DNA of 39,913 nt from JBKBIP01 sp046297495 (GCA_046297495.1 JBKBIP010000040.1:1-39913), one strand, 5' to 3'. Numbered from the stretch's first letter, positions 13,895-22,287 are shown. Numbers and translations: made by a program. Notes: generated by a model from the sequence alone, not told the origin.

Positions 13895-16261
13895 GTGAAT
13901 CCAATCGTTGATGCCTTTCTGTCTTCTTGGGTGTTTGATCCCTGGGTGATCGTGCCGCTGTTGCTGACGGCGGCGATTTACTATCGGGGTTGGCGGATGT
14001 TGCGCCAGCGCGGCGCGCCGTATTTCGATGGCCCACGTCTTGCCGCCTTTCTCGCCGGTATTGTCGCGCTCTTGATTGCTCTGGTTTCTCCGCTCGAACC
14101 GTTTGCCAGCATGTTGCTTCAGGTCCACATGCTGCAACATCTGCTGCTCATGTTCGTGGCCCCGCCGTTATTGCTGTTCGGCGCGCCGCTGTTGCCGCTG
14201 TTGCGTGGTCTGCCGGCGGCGATGCGGCGTCATTGGGTTGCTCCCCTAGCACGCTGGGAAGTCGCGCGGGGATTGTTTCGTTGGCTAACGCATCCAGTCG
14301 TGGCTTGGCTTTTGTTTGTCATTTTGACCTGGCTCTGGCACATCCCACGACTGTACGACCTGGCCCTGCGATCCCCCACCTGGCACATCGTTGAGCATCT
14401 GTGTTTCTTCGGCGGCTCGGTGTTGTTCTGGTGGCCCGTCGTGCAGCCGTATCCGAGTCGGCCTCAAGTTTCACGCTGGTGGCTGGTGCCGTATCTGCTG
14501 CTGGCCGGCGCGCAGATGACGGCCTTATCCGCCGTGCTGACATACACAAATCATGTCTTGTATCCACATTATGAGACAGTGCCGCGCCTGGGGGGAGTAT
14601 CCGCCCTGGAAGACCAAGCCCTGGCCGGTGTTCTCATGTGGGTGCCGGGGTCCATCGTGTTGCTGCTGGCCATCGTGTGGGTAGGAGTGCAATTACTGAC
14701 CGAAGATGAAGAATGGACGCCCGTGCGCTTGGCCCTTGTCAGAGATCAGCGGTTCGCGTGCGAGCCATCGGCGAGCACTCAGGAGTCACGAATTCGGACA
14801 GATCAACAAGGTAGTCGCATCGCGCTACCTGTTATCGAACTCCGATCCAAACAGCTCATTTCCGCTTGGAACGCATTGGATTTACCCCTCATCGGCCCCT
14901 TTCTCCGCTGGCGGCATGTCCGGCTGGCGCTGCAAGTGCTGCCGTTCGCGTTGGCAGGATTGATTATCTATGACGGCTGGTTCGGGCCGCCCATCGAGAG
15001 CATGAACTTGGCCGGCGTGTTGCCCTGGATTCACTGGCGCGGCTTGGTGGTGCTGGGTCTGCTGGTCGCGGGGAATGTGTTCTGCTTGGCCTGTCCGTTC
15101 CTGGTGCCGCGCGCGGTGGCGCGGCGTTGGCTGCCCGCCCATCATGCTTGGCCGCGCTGGTTGCGCTCGAAGTGGTTGGCCGTCGGGTGGATGGTGTTGT
15201 TCTTCTGGAGCTATGAAGCCTTCGCGCTGTGGGCCAGTCCGTGGTGGACGGCCTGGATCGCCGTCGGTTACTTCGGGGCTGCTTTCGTGGTGGATGGTTG
15301 GTTTCGCGGGGCCGCCTTTTGCAAGTATCTCTGTCCGATTGGTCAATTTAACTTCGTGCAATCCCTCCTTTCGCCGCTGGAGGTGAAAGTACGTGATCCG
15401 CGCGTGTGTCAGACCTGCGCCACCAAGGATTGCATTCGCGGCAACGACATTGCCCCCGGCTGTGAGCTGCACCTGTACCAGCCGCGTAAAGCGAGCAACG
15501 TGGACTGCACATTTTGTCTCGATTGTGTCCATGCGTGCCCCCACGACAACATCGGCATCGCGGCCGTTCCGCCTGGCAAGGAGCTGTTGCATGATCCGCC
15601 CCGTTCCGGCATCGGTCGTTTCAGCCGGCGGCTCGATCTGGCGGCCCTGGTGTTGGTCTTGGTCTTCGCCGCCTTCGTCAATGCTTCCGGCATGGTAGCG
15701 CCGGTGGTCGAGACCCAAGATCAGCTGGCGGATGCCTTGGGGTTGGCATCGGCGCGGCCGGTGGTGATGGCCAGCTTGGCATTCGGCTTGCTCTTATTGC
15801 CCGTGCTGGCGGTGGTGCCGGTCGCATGGCTGAGTCGCTGGTGGGGGGGCAACAGTGATTCGATTTGGATTCATGGCAGTCGTTTCGTGTATGCCCTGGC
15901 GCCGCTCGGTTTCGGCATGTGGCTGGCCCACTACAGTTTTCATTTTCTGACCTCTTACGGCAGTATCGTGCCGGTGTCCCAACGTCTGGCCGCCGATCTG
16001 GGTGGCGCGTGGGGGGAGCCGCAATGGGCGTGTGGCTGCTGCGTGACGGTGGCCGATTGGCTGTTGCGCTTGGAGATTCTGTTTCTCGATGCCGGCCTGT
16101 GGTTGTCGTTGTATGCCGCTTATCGAACCGCTCTTCGCGTCCAACCCGATTTTCCGCTCGCCTTGAAAACCGTGGCTCCCTGGGCCGTCTTGATGCTGCT
16201 ATTGTTCGCCTGGGGCATCTGGCTGCTGTTCCAGCCCATGCAGATGCGCGGCATGATGTGA
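13895..16261 (+). CDS. Fusion of CtaG-type oxidase assembly factor and NapH/CcoG-like polyferredoxin
   Basis: Residues 1-275 are a polytopic membrane domain of the Bacillus-type CtaG family (caa3 oxidase assembly), with LLQVHMLQHLLLMF near residue 75 and ILTWLWHIPRLYDLAL near residue 145. A polar linker (about 275-310) leads to a second membrane domain with CLACPF (near 396) and CKYLCPIGQFN (near 476). Ferredoxin motifs CQTCATKDC (near 505) and CTFCLDCVHACPH (near 538) follow, as in NosR, NapH and CcoG. The last 200 residues hold further helices, a CGCC motif near 713 and a Met-rich end (PMQMRGMM). The start is GTG 13895 with no clear ribosome site. It closes the oxidase cluster. I infer a copper-site maturation role, possibly with Cu(II) reduction. 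Domain calls are firm, the role is not. Confidence 0.85.
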   Translation: MNPIVDAFLSSWVFDPWVIVPLLLTAAIYYRGWRMLRQRGAPYFDGPRLAAFLAGIVALLIALVSPLEPFASMLLQVHMLQHLLLMFVAPPLLLFGAPLLPLLRGLPAAMRRHWVAPLARWEVARGLFRWLTHPVVAWLLFVILTWLWHIPRLYDLALRSPTWHIVEHLCFFGGSVLFWWPVVQPYPSRPQVSRWWLVPYLLLAGAQMTALSAVLTYTNHVLYPHYETVPRLGGVSALEDQALAGVLMWVPGSIVLLLAIVWVGVQLLTEDEEWTPVRLALVRDQRFACEPSASTQESRIRTDQQGSRIALPVIELRSKQLISAWNALDLPLIGPFLRWRHVRLALQVLPFALAGLIIYDGWFGPPIESMNLAGVLPWIHWRGLVVLGLLVAGNVFCLACPFLVPRAVARRWLPAHHAWPRWLRSKWLAVGWMVLFFWSYEAFALWASPWWTAWIAVGYFGAAFVVDGWFRGAAFCKYLCPIGQFNFVQSLLSPLEVKVRDPRVCQTCATKDCIRGNDIAPGCELHLYQPRKASNVDCTFCLDCVHACPHDNIGIAAVPPGKELLHDPPRSGIGRFSRRLDLAALVLVLVFAAFVNASGMVAPVVETQDQLADALGLASARPVVMASLAFGLLLLPVLAVVPVAWLSRWWGGNSDSIWIHGSRFVYALAPLGFGMWLAHYSFHFLTSYGSIVPVSQRLAADLGGAWGEPQWACGCCVTVADWLLRLEILFLDAGLWLSLYAAYRTALRVQPDFPLALKTVAPWAVLMLLLFAWGIWLLFQPMQMRGMM

Positions 16262-16295
16262 TTTAGAGGTGGTTCCTCTTCTCAGCCCACGGCGC

Positions 16296-16330
16296 AAAAA
16301 GCAGAAAAATCCAAGTCCACTCCTGCTTTT
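16296..16330 (+). terminator. Possible terminator after the complex III/IV cluster
   Basis: AAAAGCAG (16297-16304) and CTGCTTTT (16323-16330) are inverted arms with an 18-base loop, 35 bases after the CtaG fusion stop. A smaller AGAGG/CCTCT hairpin lies at 16265-16279. The stem is A/U-rich and there is no long U-run beyond the stem, so termination is only plausible. Confidence 0.4.
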
Positions 16331-16333
16331 CTA

Positions 16334-16362
16334 TTGACTGCATAAGTGAACTTGAGTATACT
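16334..16362 (+). promoter_or_regulatory. Sigma70-like promoter P1 upstream of rplM
   Basis: TTGACT (16334-16339), a 17-base spacer and TATACT (16357-16362) match the sigma70 consensus well. The predicted start near 16369 is about 250 bases before rplM and just upstream of a 20-bp inverted repeat with a U-run that could end the transcript. Confidence 0.65.
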
Positions 16363-16432
16363 ATGCAAAGATGAAAAATTCCCTTCCTTTCATTGTTCCA
16401 TTCCACTCCACCCCCCTATTGAATCTGGGGCC

Positions 16433-16522
16433 AAAAAAGGGGACGCGACTCGATTTCGATGATTATCCGATTCCGTCACGATCAACTCGCCATCAGCAAA
16501 TACGAGTCGCGTCCCCTTTTTT
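16433..16522. repeat. 90-bp element with perfect 20-bp inverted ends (MITE or terminator-like)
   Basis: The arm 16433-16452 (six A, then GGGGACGCGACTCG) is the exact complement of 16503-16522 (CGAGTCGCGTCCCC, then six T), with 50 bases between. The form suits a REP-type or miniature mobile element. On either strand it also looks like a long-loop intrinsic terminator, a GC stem followed by U6. No transposase gene is present. It lies within the 356-base gap before rplM, between two promoter-like sites. The rest of that gap holds no credible gene. Confidence 0.8.
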
Positions 16523-16545
16523 GACGCACTTCCGCCATCTTGCCC

Positions 16546-16573
16546 TTGACGATCCCCACCGGCCTTTTAAGAT
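16546..16573 (+). promoter_or_regulatory. Sigma70-like promoter P2, proximal to rplM
   Basis: TTGACG (16546-16551), a 16-base spacer and TAAGAT (16568-16573) form a good promoter. Transcription would start near 16580, about 38 bases before the rplM ATG and downstream of the inverted repeat. It is the more likely driver of rplM-rpsI. Confidence 0.55.
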
Positions 16574-16617
16574 GACATTTTATCCTACTGCGCCATTCCG
16601 CTATCATGGGAACCGCG

Positions 16618-17052
16618 ATGACTACGTACATGGCTAAGAAAGAAGAGGTCCACCATCGGTGGTACCTTATTGACGCCGCCAATCAGGTGGTGGGCCGGCT
16701 GGCGGTGCAGATCGCCAATATCCTGCGCGGTAAGCATCGACCCGACTACACGCCCCATGTGGACACTGGGGATTTTGTCATTGTCATCAACGCCGACAAA
16801 GTGCGTTTCACCGGCCGGAAGATGGAAACCAAATCCTACGACCATTACACGCATTATGCCGGCGGCTTGCGCACGATCACGGCCAAAGACATGCTCCAGC
16901 GCCATCCTGAACGCATCCTGGAAGCGGCGGTGCGGCGCATGGTCCCCCGCAATCGCTTGGGCCGGCAGCAGATACGCAAGTTGAAAGTCTATGCGGGACC
17001 GAGTCATCCCCATCAGGCTCAGCAACCCGAGCCGCTCCAGCTGGATATTTAG
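16618..17052 (+). CDS. rplM: 50S ribosomal protein L13 (uL13)
   Basis: This large-subunit ribosomal protein of 144 residues shows the family N-terminus TTYMAKKEEVHHRWYLIDA, then VVGRLAVQIANILRGKHRPDYTPH, the Lys/Arg-rich GRKMETKSYDHYTHY, and VRRMVPRNRLGRQQIRKLKVYAGPSHPH near the C-terminus. The ATG at 16618 gives the usual leader. ATG 16606 and 16630 are alternatives. It is paired with rpsI as in most bacteria, 13 bases apart. Confidence 0.97.
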   Translation: MTTYMAKKEEVHHRWYLIDAANQVVGRLAVQIANILRGKHRPDYTPHVDTGDFVIVINADKVRFTGRKMETKSYDHYTHYAGGLRTITAKDMLQRHPERILEAAVRRMVPRNRLGRQQIRKLKVYAGPSHPHQAQQPEPLQLDI

Positions 17053-17065
17053 AGGGAGAAGAACC

Positions 17066-17521
17066 GTGGCGGGAACCAAAACCAAGAAGCAATATCACTG
17101 GGGCACGGGCCGGCGCAAAACCTCCGTGGCCCGCGTGCGCCTGATCGAGGGATCGGGCCAGATTGTCATCAATGGCCGGCCTTTGGGAGAGTATTTCTCC
17201 GAGGAGAAAGACCGGCAAGCGGTCGTGGGGCCTCTCGAATTGTGCGATCTGCGTGACCGTCTGGATGTGTTCGTCAATGTCCGGGGCGGCGGCATCACGG
17301 GACAAGCGGGTGCCATTTCCCAAGGGGTGGCGCGGGCCTTGAAGGAGATGTTCGGCCTGCAAACCGAACCGGAACCAACCACCGATGGCGAGGAAACCGC
17401 CCCCAACATGGCCAAGCGACTGCGCGACTCCGGCTTTCTGACCCGCGACGGCCGCATGAAGGAACGCAAAAAATACGGCCGCAAAGGGGCACGCAAGAGC
17501 TTTCAGTTTTCCAAGCGGTAA
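17066..17521 (+). CDS. rpsI: 30S ribosomal protein S9 (uS9)
   Basis: This small-subunit protein has a C-terminal tail that contacts P-site tRNA. The family blocks are GTGRRKTSVARVRL near residue 14, VRGGGITGQAGAISQGVARAL near residue 75, and the basic end KYGRKGARKSFQFSKR, including the terminal Lys-Arg. The start is GTG 17066 (VAGTKTKKQYHWGT) behind an AGAGGGAGAA ribosome site. The longer open frame from 16991 is rplM overlap. Between GVARALKEMFG and the RLRDSGFLTRDGR block sits an acidic insertion, about QTEPEPTTDGEETAP, not usual in S9. Confidence 0.97.
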   Translation: MAGTKTKKQYHWGTGRRKTSVARVRLIEGSGQIVINGRPLGEYFSEEKDRQAVVGPLELCDLRDRLDVFVNVRGGGITGQAGAISQGVARALKEMFGLQTEPEPTTDGEETAPNMAKRLRDSGFLTRDGRMKERKKYGRKGARKSFQFSKR

Positions 17522-17551
17522 TATCTCAACAATCTTCCGAGTGAAGGGAAA

Positions 17552-17597
17552 GATTCATCGGTTCGCGTGCATGTTTTCGAGCGTGAATCGATGAATC
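17552..17597. repeat. Family A palindrome between convergent genes
   Basis: GATTCATCGGTTCGCGTGC (from 17552) and CGTGAATCGATGAATC (ending at 17597) are inverted arms. It sits between the convergent rpsI and phosphotransferase genes, where it might also serve as a bidirectional transcript end. No U-run is present. Confidence 0.8.
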
Positions 17598-17641
17598 CCC
17601 TTGTCCACTCGGAGGGGATGGACCGCTCCGACTTCAAACCA

Positions 17642-18634
17642 TCACTCCCAGCTCTCCAGCCGCTGTGTCAGCGCCGCCAGCCGCCGGGCCACGGCACAGC
17701 GATCCTCGAAATGCCGTGGCTCGACATACAACATTTTCAACCAGTTCGCCGCTCCCAAGATGACGCCGCTCACATCCAACAGGTGCATCAACGCTTCCTC
17801 CGCCGCCCGCAACGGCCGCAACCGGGAATACACCGTCAAGCATAGATCTCGACGGCGCGGATCGTCACCGACTAAGCTTCCCAACATCCGGGCCAGATCG
17901 ACGGCGACATGATCTTGCCGCACGCTACCGTAATCCACCAGCCCAGTCAACTGGTCGCCAGTGAATAGCAAGTGATCATGCCAAATGTCGCACAAGCAAG
18001 GCTGCACGGGCCAGGAGCGGTCGAGCCATGGCGCCAACAGTTCCGGCAAGCGCTCCAGGTGGCGCGGCAACAACCGCCAAGCGCGCTCAGCCCACGGTTG
18101 CACGGGATCGTCAAAAGGTTGGCGAAATTCTGGACGCCAACCTGATGCGACGCGCTGTTGCCATTCTTGCCCATGTGCCATCCGCCGACCTATGGCCGGG
18201 CTAGGGGCGAGTTGCTTTTCCCCTACACTCCAAACAGCGTGTAACCGAGCCAAGGCGACGCCCGCGGCGGTCAGTTTTGCGTCGGTGGGTTCATCGTGGT
18301 AATTCGCCCGGCCCGGTAGCCAACTGGTGACATCCCATAGCCGGCCAGCGTGTTCCACCCACGTCGTTCCGGCGCCGGTTTCGCGTAGCTGGGGGACGAA
18401 CGACAAACCCGCGTCATGCGCCTGCCGCATGTGCCGATGAATGGTGATTAGTTGTCGCCATCCAGGCCCCATCACCGGCCAGGCCCGCAGACACCACGCC
18501 CCCGCCGCCGTTTCGACCCGCCATAGCCAGGCCCCACTGAAGCCACCGCGATTGCCAAGAAATTGACACGCCCGCGCCGGGAATAAGCCGGGATAATGAC
18601 GGAGCACATCGGCGGGGGGATCGGGATGTGACAT
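17642..18634 (-). CDS. Phosphotransferase of the APH/choline-kinase-like fold, atypical catalytic loop
   Basis: The 330-residue cytoplasmic protein has a two-lobe kinase-like layout. The N-lobe holds GGFSGAWLWRVE and the ATP-lysine region CLRAWP. The hinge VTSWLPGRANYH is followed by a helical region with GVALARLHAVWS. The catalytic loop reads CLCDIWHDHLLF where APH enzymes have HGDxxxxNxLF. The Asp is kept, but the His is replaced by Leu and the metal-binding Asn by His. LVDYGSVRQDHVAVDLARML then supplies the second metal Asp. The substrate is unknown (homoserine kinase type II and aminoglycoside kinases share the fold). ATG 18634 has GGAG nine bases upstream. A TTG at 18649 is also open. 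It stands alone, convergent with rpsI. Confidence 0.75.
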   Translation of the reverse strand: MSHPDPPADVLRHYPGLFPARACQFLGNRGGFSGAWLWRVETAAGAWCLRAWPVMGPGWRQLITIHRHMRQAHDAGLSFVPQLRETGAGTTWVEHAGRLWDVTSWLPGRANYHDEPTDAKLTAAGVALARLHAVWSVGEKQLAPSPAIGRRMAHGQEWQQRVASGWRPEFRQPFDDPVQPWAERAWRLLPRHLERLPELLAPWLDRSWPVQPCLCDIWHDHLLFTGDQLTGLVDYGSVRQDHVAVDLARMLGSLVGDDPRRRDLCLTVYSRLRPLRAAEEALMHLLDVSGVILGAANWLKMLYVEPRHFEDRCAVARRLAALTQRLESWE

Positions 18635-18849
18635 GGACGATGGCTCCAAGTGGATTGACTCGTCGAAGCCAGGCGGAATGCTTCGCCATCACCATGATCC
18701 GCGCGCGCTTAGGTTGAGGGGATATTTTGACGCACCTGGGAACCGCTTTTTCTTGGAAGCGTCCCGCCTCGACGCGGAATCACGGACATTCACGAACATT
18801 ATACGCGCATGATCGTTTCAGGCGGAGTGCTTTGCACAGGAAATGGCTT

Positions 18850-18888
18850 CGCGCGGAGAAAGCCCGGCGTGGCTCACTTCTCCGCGCG
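18850..18888. repeat. Inverted repeat over the nuoN stop codon
   Basis: CGCGCGGAGAA (18850-18860) and TTCTCCGCGCG (18878-18888) form a perfect 11-bp stem, with an inner AGCC/GGCT pair (18861-18864, 18871-18874). The nuoN stop lies in the loop side. There is no U-run. It may protect the 3' end of the nuo transcript. The remaining spacer to 18634 shows no further feature. Confidence 0.6.
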
Positions 18889-20463
18889 CGGCTCTCCAAT
18901 GATCGGGAGGGGTTGCGGCGTGGCGGCGCGGCTGGCGGCATCGGTCAGGGGTTTGGGATAGATGCCCAGAAACAGGGTGAGCAGGGCGCACAGTCCCACG
19001 GCGGATAGCGTGGGCCAAGAGCGCGCGACCACCGCGAAGGGATGCGCCGGGGCGCGCAAATACATGACGGCCACGATGCGCAAGTAGTACCAGCCCGCCA
19101 CGGCCGCGTTCAGGGCCATGATCAGGGCCAGCCAGCGGAACAACCGGGCGTGCTCGGCCACCACGTCCGGGACACCGATCGCGCTCATGAAGATCAGTAG
19201 CTTACCGGCGAAACCAGCGGTCAAAGGAATGCCAATCAGACTGAACAAGAATAGTGCCATCACCAAGGCGAGACCGGGGTAACTGCCGCTCAGACCTGCC
19301 AGGTCATCAACATTTCGCACCGGGCGTTCGGGCTGGTCGAGGTAGTCGATGACGGCGAAGACGCCAATGGTCATGGCCCCATAGGCGGCCAAGTAGAACA
19401 CGACGGCTTCTACTCCCGTCATCTGAGTGGCACCAGTACGTAGCAGCAAGTCCGGAGCCACGGCCAAGCCCACCAACATGTAGCCAGCGTGGGCCACGCT
19501 GGAATAGGCCAGCAGGCGTTTGAGATTGTCTTGCAGCAAAGCCAGCACGTTGCCTAATGTCATGGTCATGGCAGCCAGCACCCATAAGAGGATGGGAATT
19601 TGCTGTCCCAACGCGACATGGGCCACCGCTCCGCCGCCATCGCTCCACAAAAAACCGAGCACGCGGATCAGCGCCACGACTCCCGCCGCCTTAGGCACGA
19701 AGGCCAAAAACGCGACGGCGGGAGTGGCAGCCCCTTGATACACGTCGGGAGCGTAGAAGTGAAACGGAACCGCCGTGATCTTGAAACTCAACCCCGCGAT
19801 GACCATGACCAGCGCCACCGAGGCGATGATCGGCAAGGGGGAAGCGGCGGCGGGAACCAGGGCCGCCATCAGGGCCGCCAGGTTGGTCGTGCCAGCTAAG
19901 CCGTACAAATAACTGAAACCAAATAATAATAGAGCCGACGAGAACACACTGAGTAGGAAGTATTTCACCGCGGCTTCTTGCGCCGCAGCGTCGGCGCGCA
20001 ACAGGTAGAGGAGGATGTAACTGGGAATACTGATCAGTTCCAGGGCCAAAAACAGCGTGATCAAATCGTTGGCTTTGCCGGTCAATGCTAGTCCTGCGGT
20101 TGTCAGCAGAATGCAGGCGTGATATTCCGCCGCCAGCGTGTCGGAAACTTCGTTCCAGGCGATCAGAATGAGGATGGCAGCGCCAACCAAGGCGAACCAC
20201 GACACCAAGCCTGCCAACTGGTCATTGAGCAAGGGACTAATGCCAGCCACTTCCAGGTTGGAGGATGGCTCCAGCCAAAACACCGAACCCCCCGCGCCGA
20301 TCAAGGCCGCTAGCGCCGTGATCCCCCACAAGTGCCGGTCTGTCCGAAACGTGCCCCCCAAGAAGATCACGCAGGCGGCGACCGCCAAGATGATTTCCGG
20401 CACGATCAACGCGAAAATCCAGCTCAACCGAGTGGCAATCGCTTGTTCCAGCTCAGGATTCAC
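18874..20463 (-). CDS. nuoN: NADH-quinone oxidoreductase subunit N
   Basis: This antiporter-like proton-pumping subunit of complex I has about 14 transmembrane helices in 529 residues. Family blocks include LFLALELISIPSYILLYLLR near residue 130, VMVIAGLSFKITAVPFHFYA with the conserved Lys near residue 225, and LLALLQDNLKRLLAYSSVAHAGYM near residue 310 with its Lys and His. The start is GTG 20463, which overlaps the nuoM stop as GTGA, with AAGGAGA upstream in nuoM. A longer frame to 20835 is only nuoM shadow. It is the last gene of the operon. Confidence 0.96.
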   Translation of the reverse strand: MNPELEQAIATRLSWIFALIVPEIILAVAACVIFLGGTFRTDRHLWGITALAALIGAGGSVFWLEPSSNLEVAGISPLLNDQLAGLVSWFALVGAAILILIAWNEVSDTLAAEYHACILLTTAGLALTGKANDLITLFLALELISIPSYILLYLLRADAAAQEAAVKYFLLSVFSSALLLFGFSYLYGLAGTTNLAALMAALVPAAASPLPIIASVALVMVIAGLSFKITAVPFHFYAPDVYQGAATPAVAFLAFVPKAAGVVALIRVLGFLWSDGGGAVAHVALGQQIPILLWVLAAMTMTLGNVLALLQDNLKRLLAYSSVAHAGYMLVGLAVAPDLLLRTGATQMTGVEAVVFYLAAYGAMTIGVFAVIDYLDQPERPVRNVDDLAGLSGSYPGLALVMALFLFSLIGIPLTAGFAGKLLIFMSAIGVPDVVAEHARLFRWLALIMALNAAVAGWYYLRIVAVMYLRAPAHPFAVVARSWPTLSAVGLCALLTLFLGIYPKPLTDAASRAATPQPLPIIGEPRAEK

Positions 20464-22217
20464 GGCTGCTGATCTCCTTCCGTTGGGGCGGCGGCCAGCG
20501 GCGCGAGCCAGCGCGGGCGGGCGGCGGCCTCGATGCCTTGGTGCTCGCGTTCCCGGGCGCGGGCGGCGATATGCTGAATCACATCCACGTCGGCTTGCAT
20601 GGCCTTCAGCACCGGCTGGGGATAGACGCCGATGAATAGGCACAGGGCCGCGATGGGAACGATGATGGCCAGCTCGCGCCCCGTCAAATCCGTGGCTTCT
20701 TGGTGTCCCTCGGCGGGCGGTTCCTTGACCGGGCCGAAGAACACATGTCGAACCATTGTTAATAGATACCAGGCGCCCAGAATGATGCCGAGGGCGATGA
20801 CGATGATGAGAATGGGGCCTTGGAAGCGAATCCATTCCATCTCGATGACGCCGCTGATAACCAGAAATTCACCGATGAAGCCATTCAGAAACGGCAAGCC
20901 CACGCTGCTCATGCAGATGAAGATCATGAAACAGGCCAAGAGCGGCATCTTGGCCCCCATGCCGCCGTAGTCGCTGATCTTGCGCGTGTGGTAGCGGTCG
21001 TACAACATGCCGACCAGCAAGAACAACGCCGCCGTCGAGAGACCATGATTGATCATCACCATAAGGCTGCCGCTGACGCCGGTGGCGGTCAAGGCGAACA
21101 TCCCCAACATGCACACGCCCAAATGGCTGACGCTGCTATAGGCGACGAGCTTCTTGATGTCGTCTTGGCTGTAGGCGCAGAACGCCCCATATAGGACGCC
21201 GATGGCCGCCAAGGTCGTGACCAGTGGCAGCCCTAGCGACAAGCTCACGTCTGGGGCCAGCGGCACGCACAAGCGCAGGAAGCCATAGGCCCCGATCTTG
21301 AGCAGCACGCCGGCCAAATCCACGCTGCCGGCCGTGGGGGCTTCGACGTGCGCCAGCGGCAGCCAGGTGTGAAACGGCACCAACGGCACCTTGACCGCCA
21401 ATCCCGCCATCAGCGCCAGGAACACCCAAAACTGCGTCGATTGCCAGTAATCATGCACATCGGGATGATCCACAGCCAATTGCGTGTGGACGATTTCAAC
21501 CAAACGCGGGATGGAAAAGGTCACGATTCCCTCATTGGCGGGATAACTGGCCGCCACGATCCCCAACACGCCAAGCAGCGTGATCAAGCTGCCGGCCAAC
21601 GTGTAGATGAAAAACTTGCGGGCGGCGTGGCGGCGCTCCGGCCCGCCCCAGATGCCGATGAGGAAAAACAACGGTACCAGCGTCAGCTCGAAGAAGACGT
21701 AGAACAATATAATGTCAAAAGAAAGAAACACGCCGAACAACCCGGTTTGCAGCAGCAACAACCAGGCGTAAAACTCGTTGACGCGCTGCTGAATGGCGTG
21801 CCACGACACGAGCACCGACGGCACGAACAGAATCCCCGTCAGCACCACCATCCACACGTTGAGACCATCGAGGCCGATGTAAAACTGGATCGCGCCTGAA
21901 CCAATAGGCAGGATGTCCCAGGTGGTGGCATGTTGCCGTTCCAGAGTGGATCCCGGCACGAACACGGGAGAAAACGTCGGCACGTTGGCTGTTGGCGCTA
22001 CCTGGGCCGTGAGGACCTCTTCCGTGTAGGCGTCGCGATCCAGCCCCATGAAGCGGCCAGCCACGATCAAGGCGAGCACCAAGGTGGCCACGGAGACCCC
22101 CAGGCTGATCCAGCGCACCGGCTCCAAGCGTCGCGGTCCCAACGCTGCCACCACCACAGCACCGACCAGCGGGAGCACGAGCAGTAATAATAAACAAACT
22201 CGCGGCATCGCATCCAT
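20460..22217 (-). CDS. nuoM: NADH-quinone oxidoreductase subunit M
   Basis: This is the second antiporter-like proton channel of complex I. Family blocks are FFELTLVPLFFLIGIWGG near residue 180 with the conserved Glu, VKVPLVPFHTWLPLAHVEAP near residue 265 with the Lys, and YSQDDIKKLVAYSSVSHLGV near residue 345. At 585 residues it is longer than the common ~500. The extra length lies in a polar loop after the first helices (EVLTAQVAPTANVP and after) and in a charged tail after the last helix. The start at 22217 is chosen because GAGG sits eight bases upstream. ATG 22223 and 22208 are alternatives. Confidence 0.96.
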   Translation of the reverse strand: MDAMPRVCLLLLLVLPLVGAVVVAALGPRRLEPVRWISLGVSVATLVLALIVAGRFMGLDRDAYTEEVLTAQVAPTANVPTFSPVFVPGSTLERQHATTWDILPIGSGAIQFYIGLDGLNVWMVVLTGILFVPSVLVSWHAIQQRVNEFYAWLLLLQTGLFGVFLSFDIILFYVFFELTLVPLFFLIGIWGGPERRHAARKFFIYTLAGSLITLLGVLGIVAASYPANEGIVTFSIPRLVEIVHTQLAVDHPDVHDYWQSTQFWVFLALMAGLAVKVPLVPFHTWLPLAHVEAPTAGSVDLAGVLLKIGAYGFLRLCVPLAPDVSLSLGLPLVTTLAAIGVLYGAFCAYSQDDIKKLVAYSSVSHLGVCMLGMFALTATGVSGSLMVMINHGLSTAALFLLVGMLYDRYHTRKISDYGGMGAKMPLLACFMIFICMSSVGLPFLNGFIGEFLVISGVIEMEWIRFQGPILIIVIALGIILGAWYLLTMVRHVFFGPVKEPPAEGHQEATDLTGRELAIIVPIAALCLFIGVYPQPVLKAMQADVDVIQHIAARAREREHQGIEAAARPRWLAPLAAAPTEGDQQP

Positions 22218-22287
22218 CAGCATGACCTCGCGCTGTCACATTTAATTCGGCGACGTGCTGACATCGGCAGCCTCTTCAAGACTGAAA

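Noticed and set aside
16371..16637. 88-codon frame starting near the predicted P1 transcription start
   Set aside because: It runs through both arms of the inverted repeat and into rplM, and has no protein-like features. A transcript is plausible, a protein is not.
20464..20835. N-terminal extension of nuoN by 124 codons
   Set aside because: It is entirely within nuoM and is basic and repetitive. GTG 20463 overlaps the nuoM stop and begins the family N-terminus.
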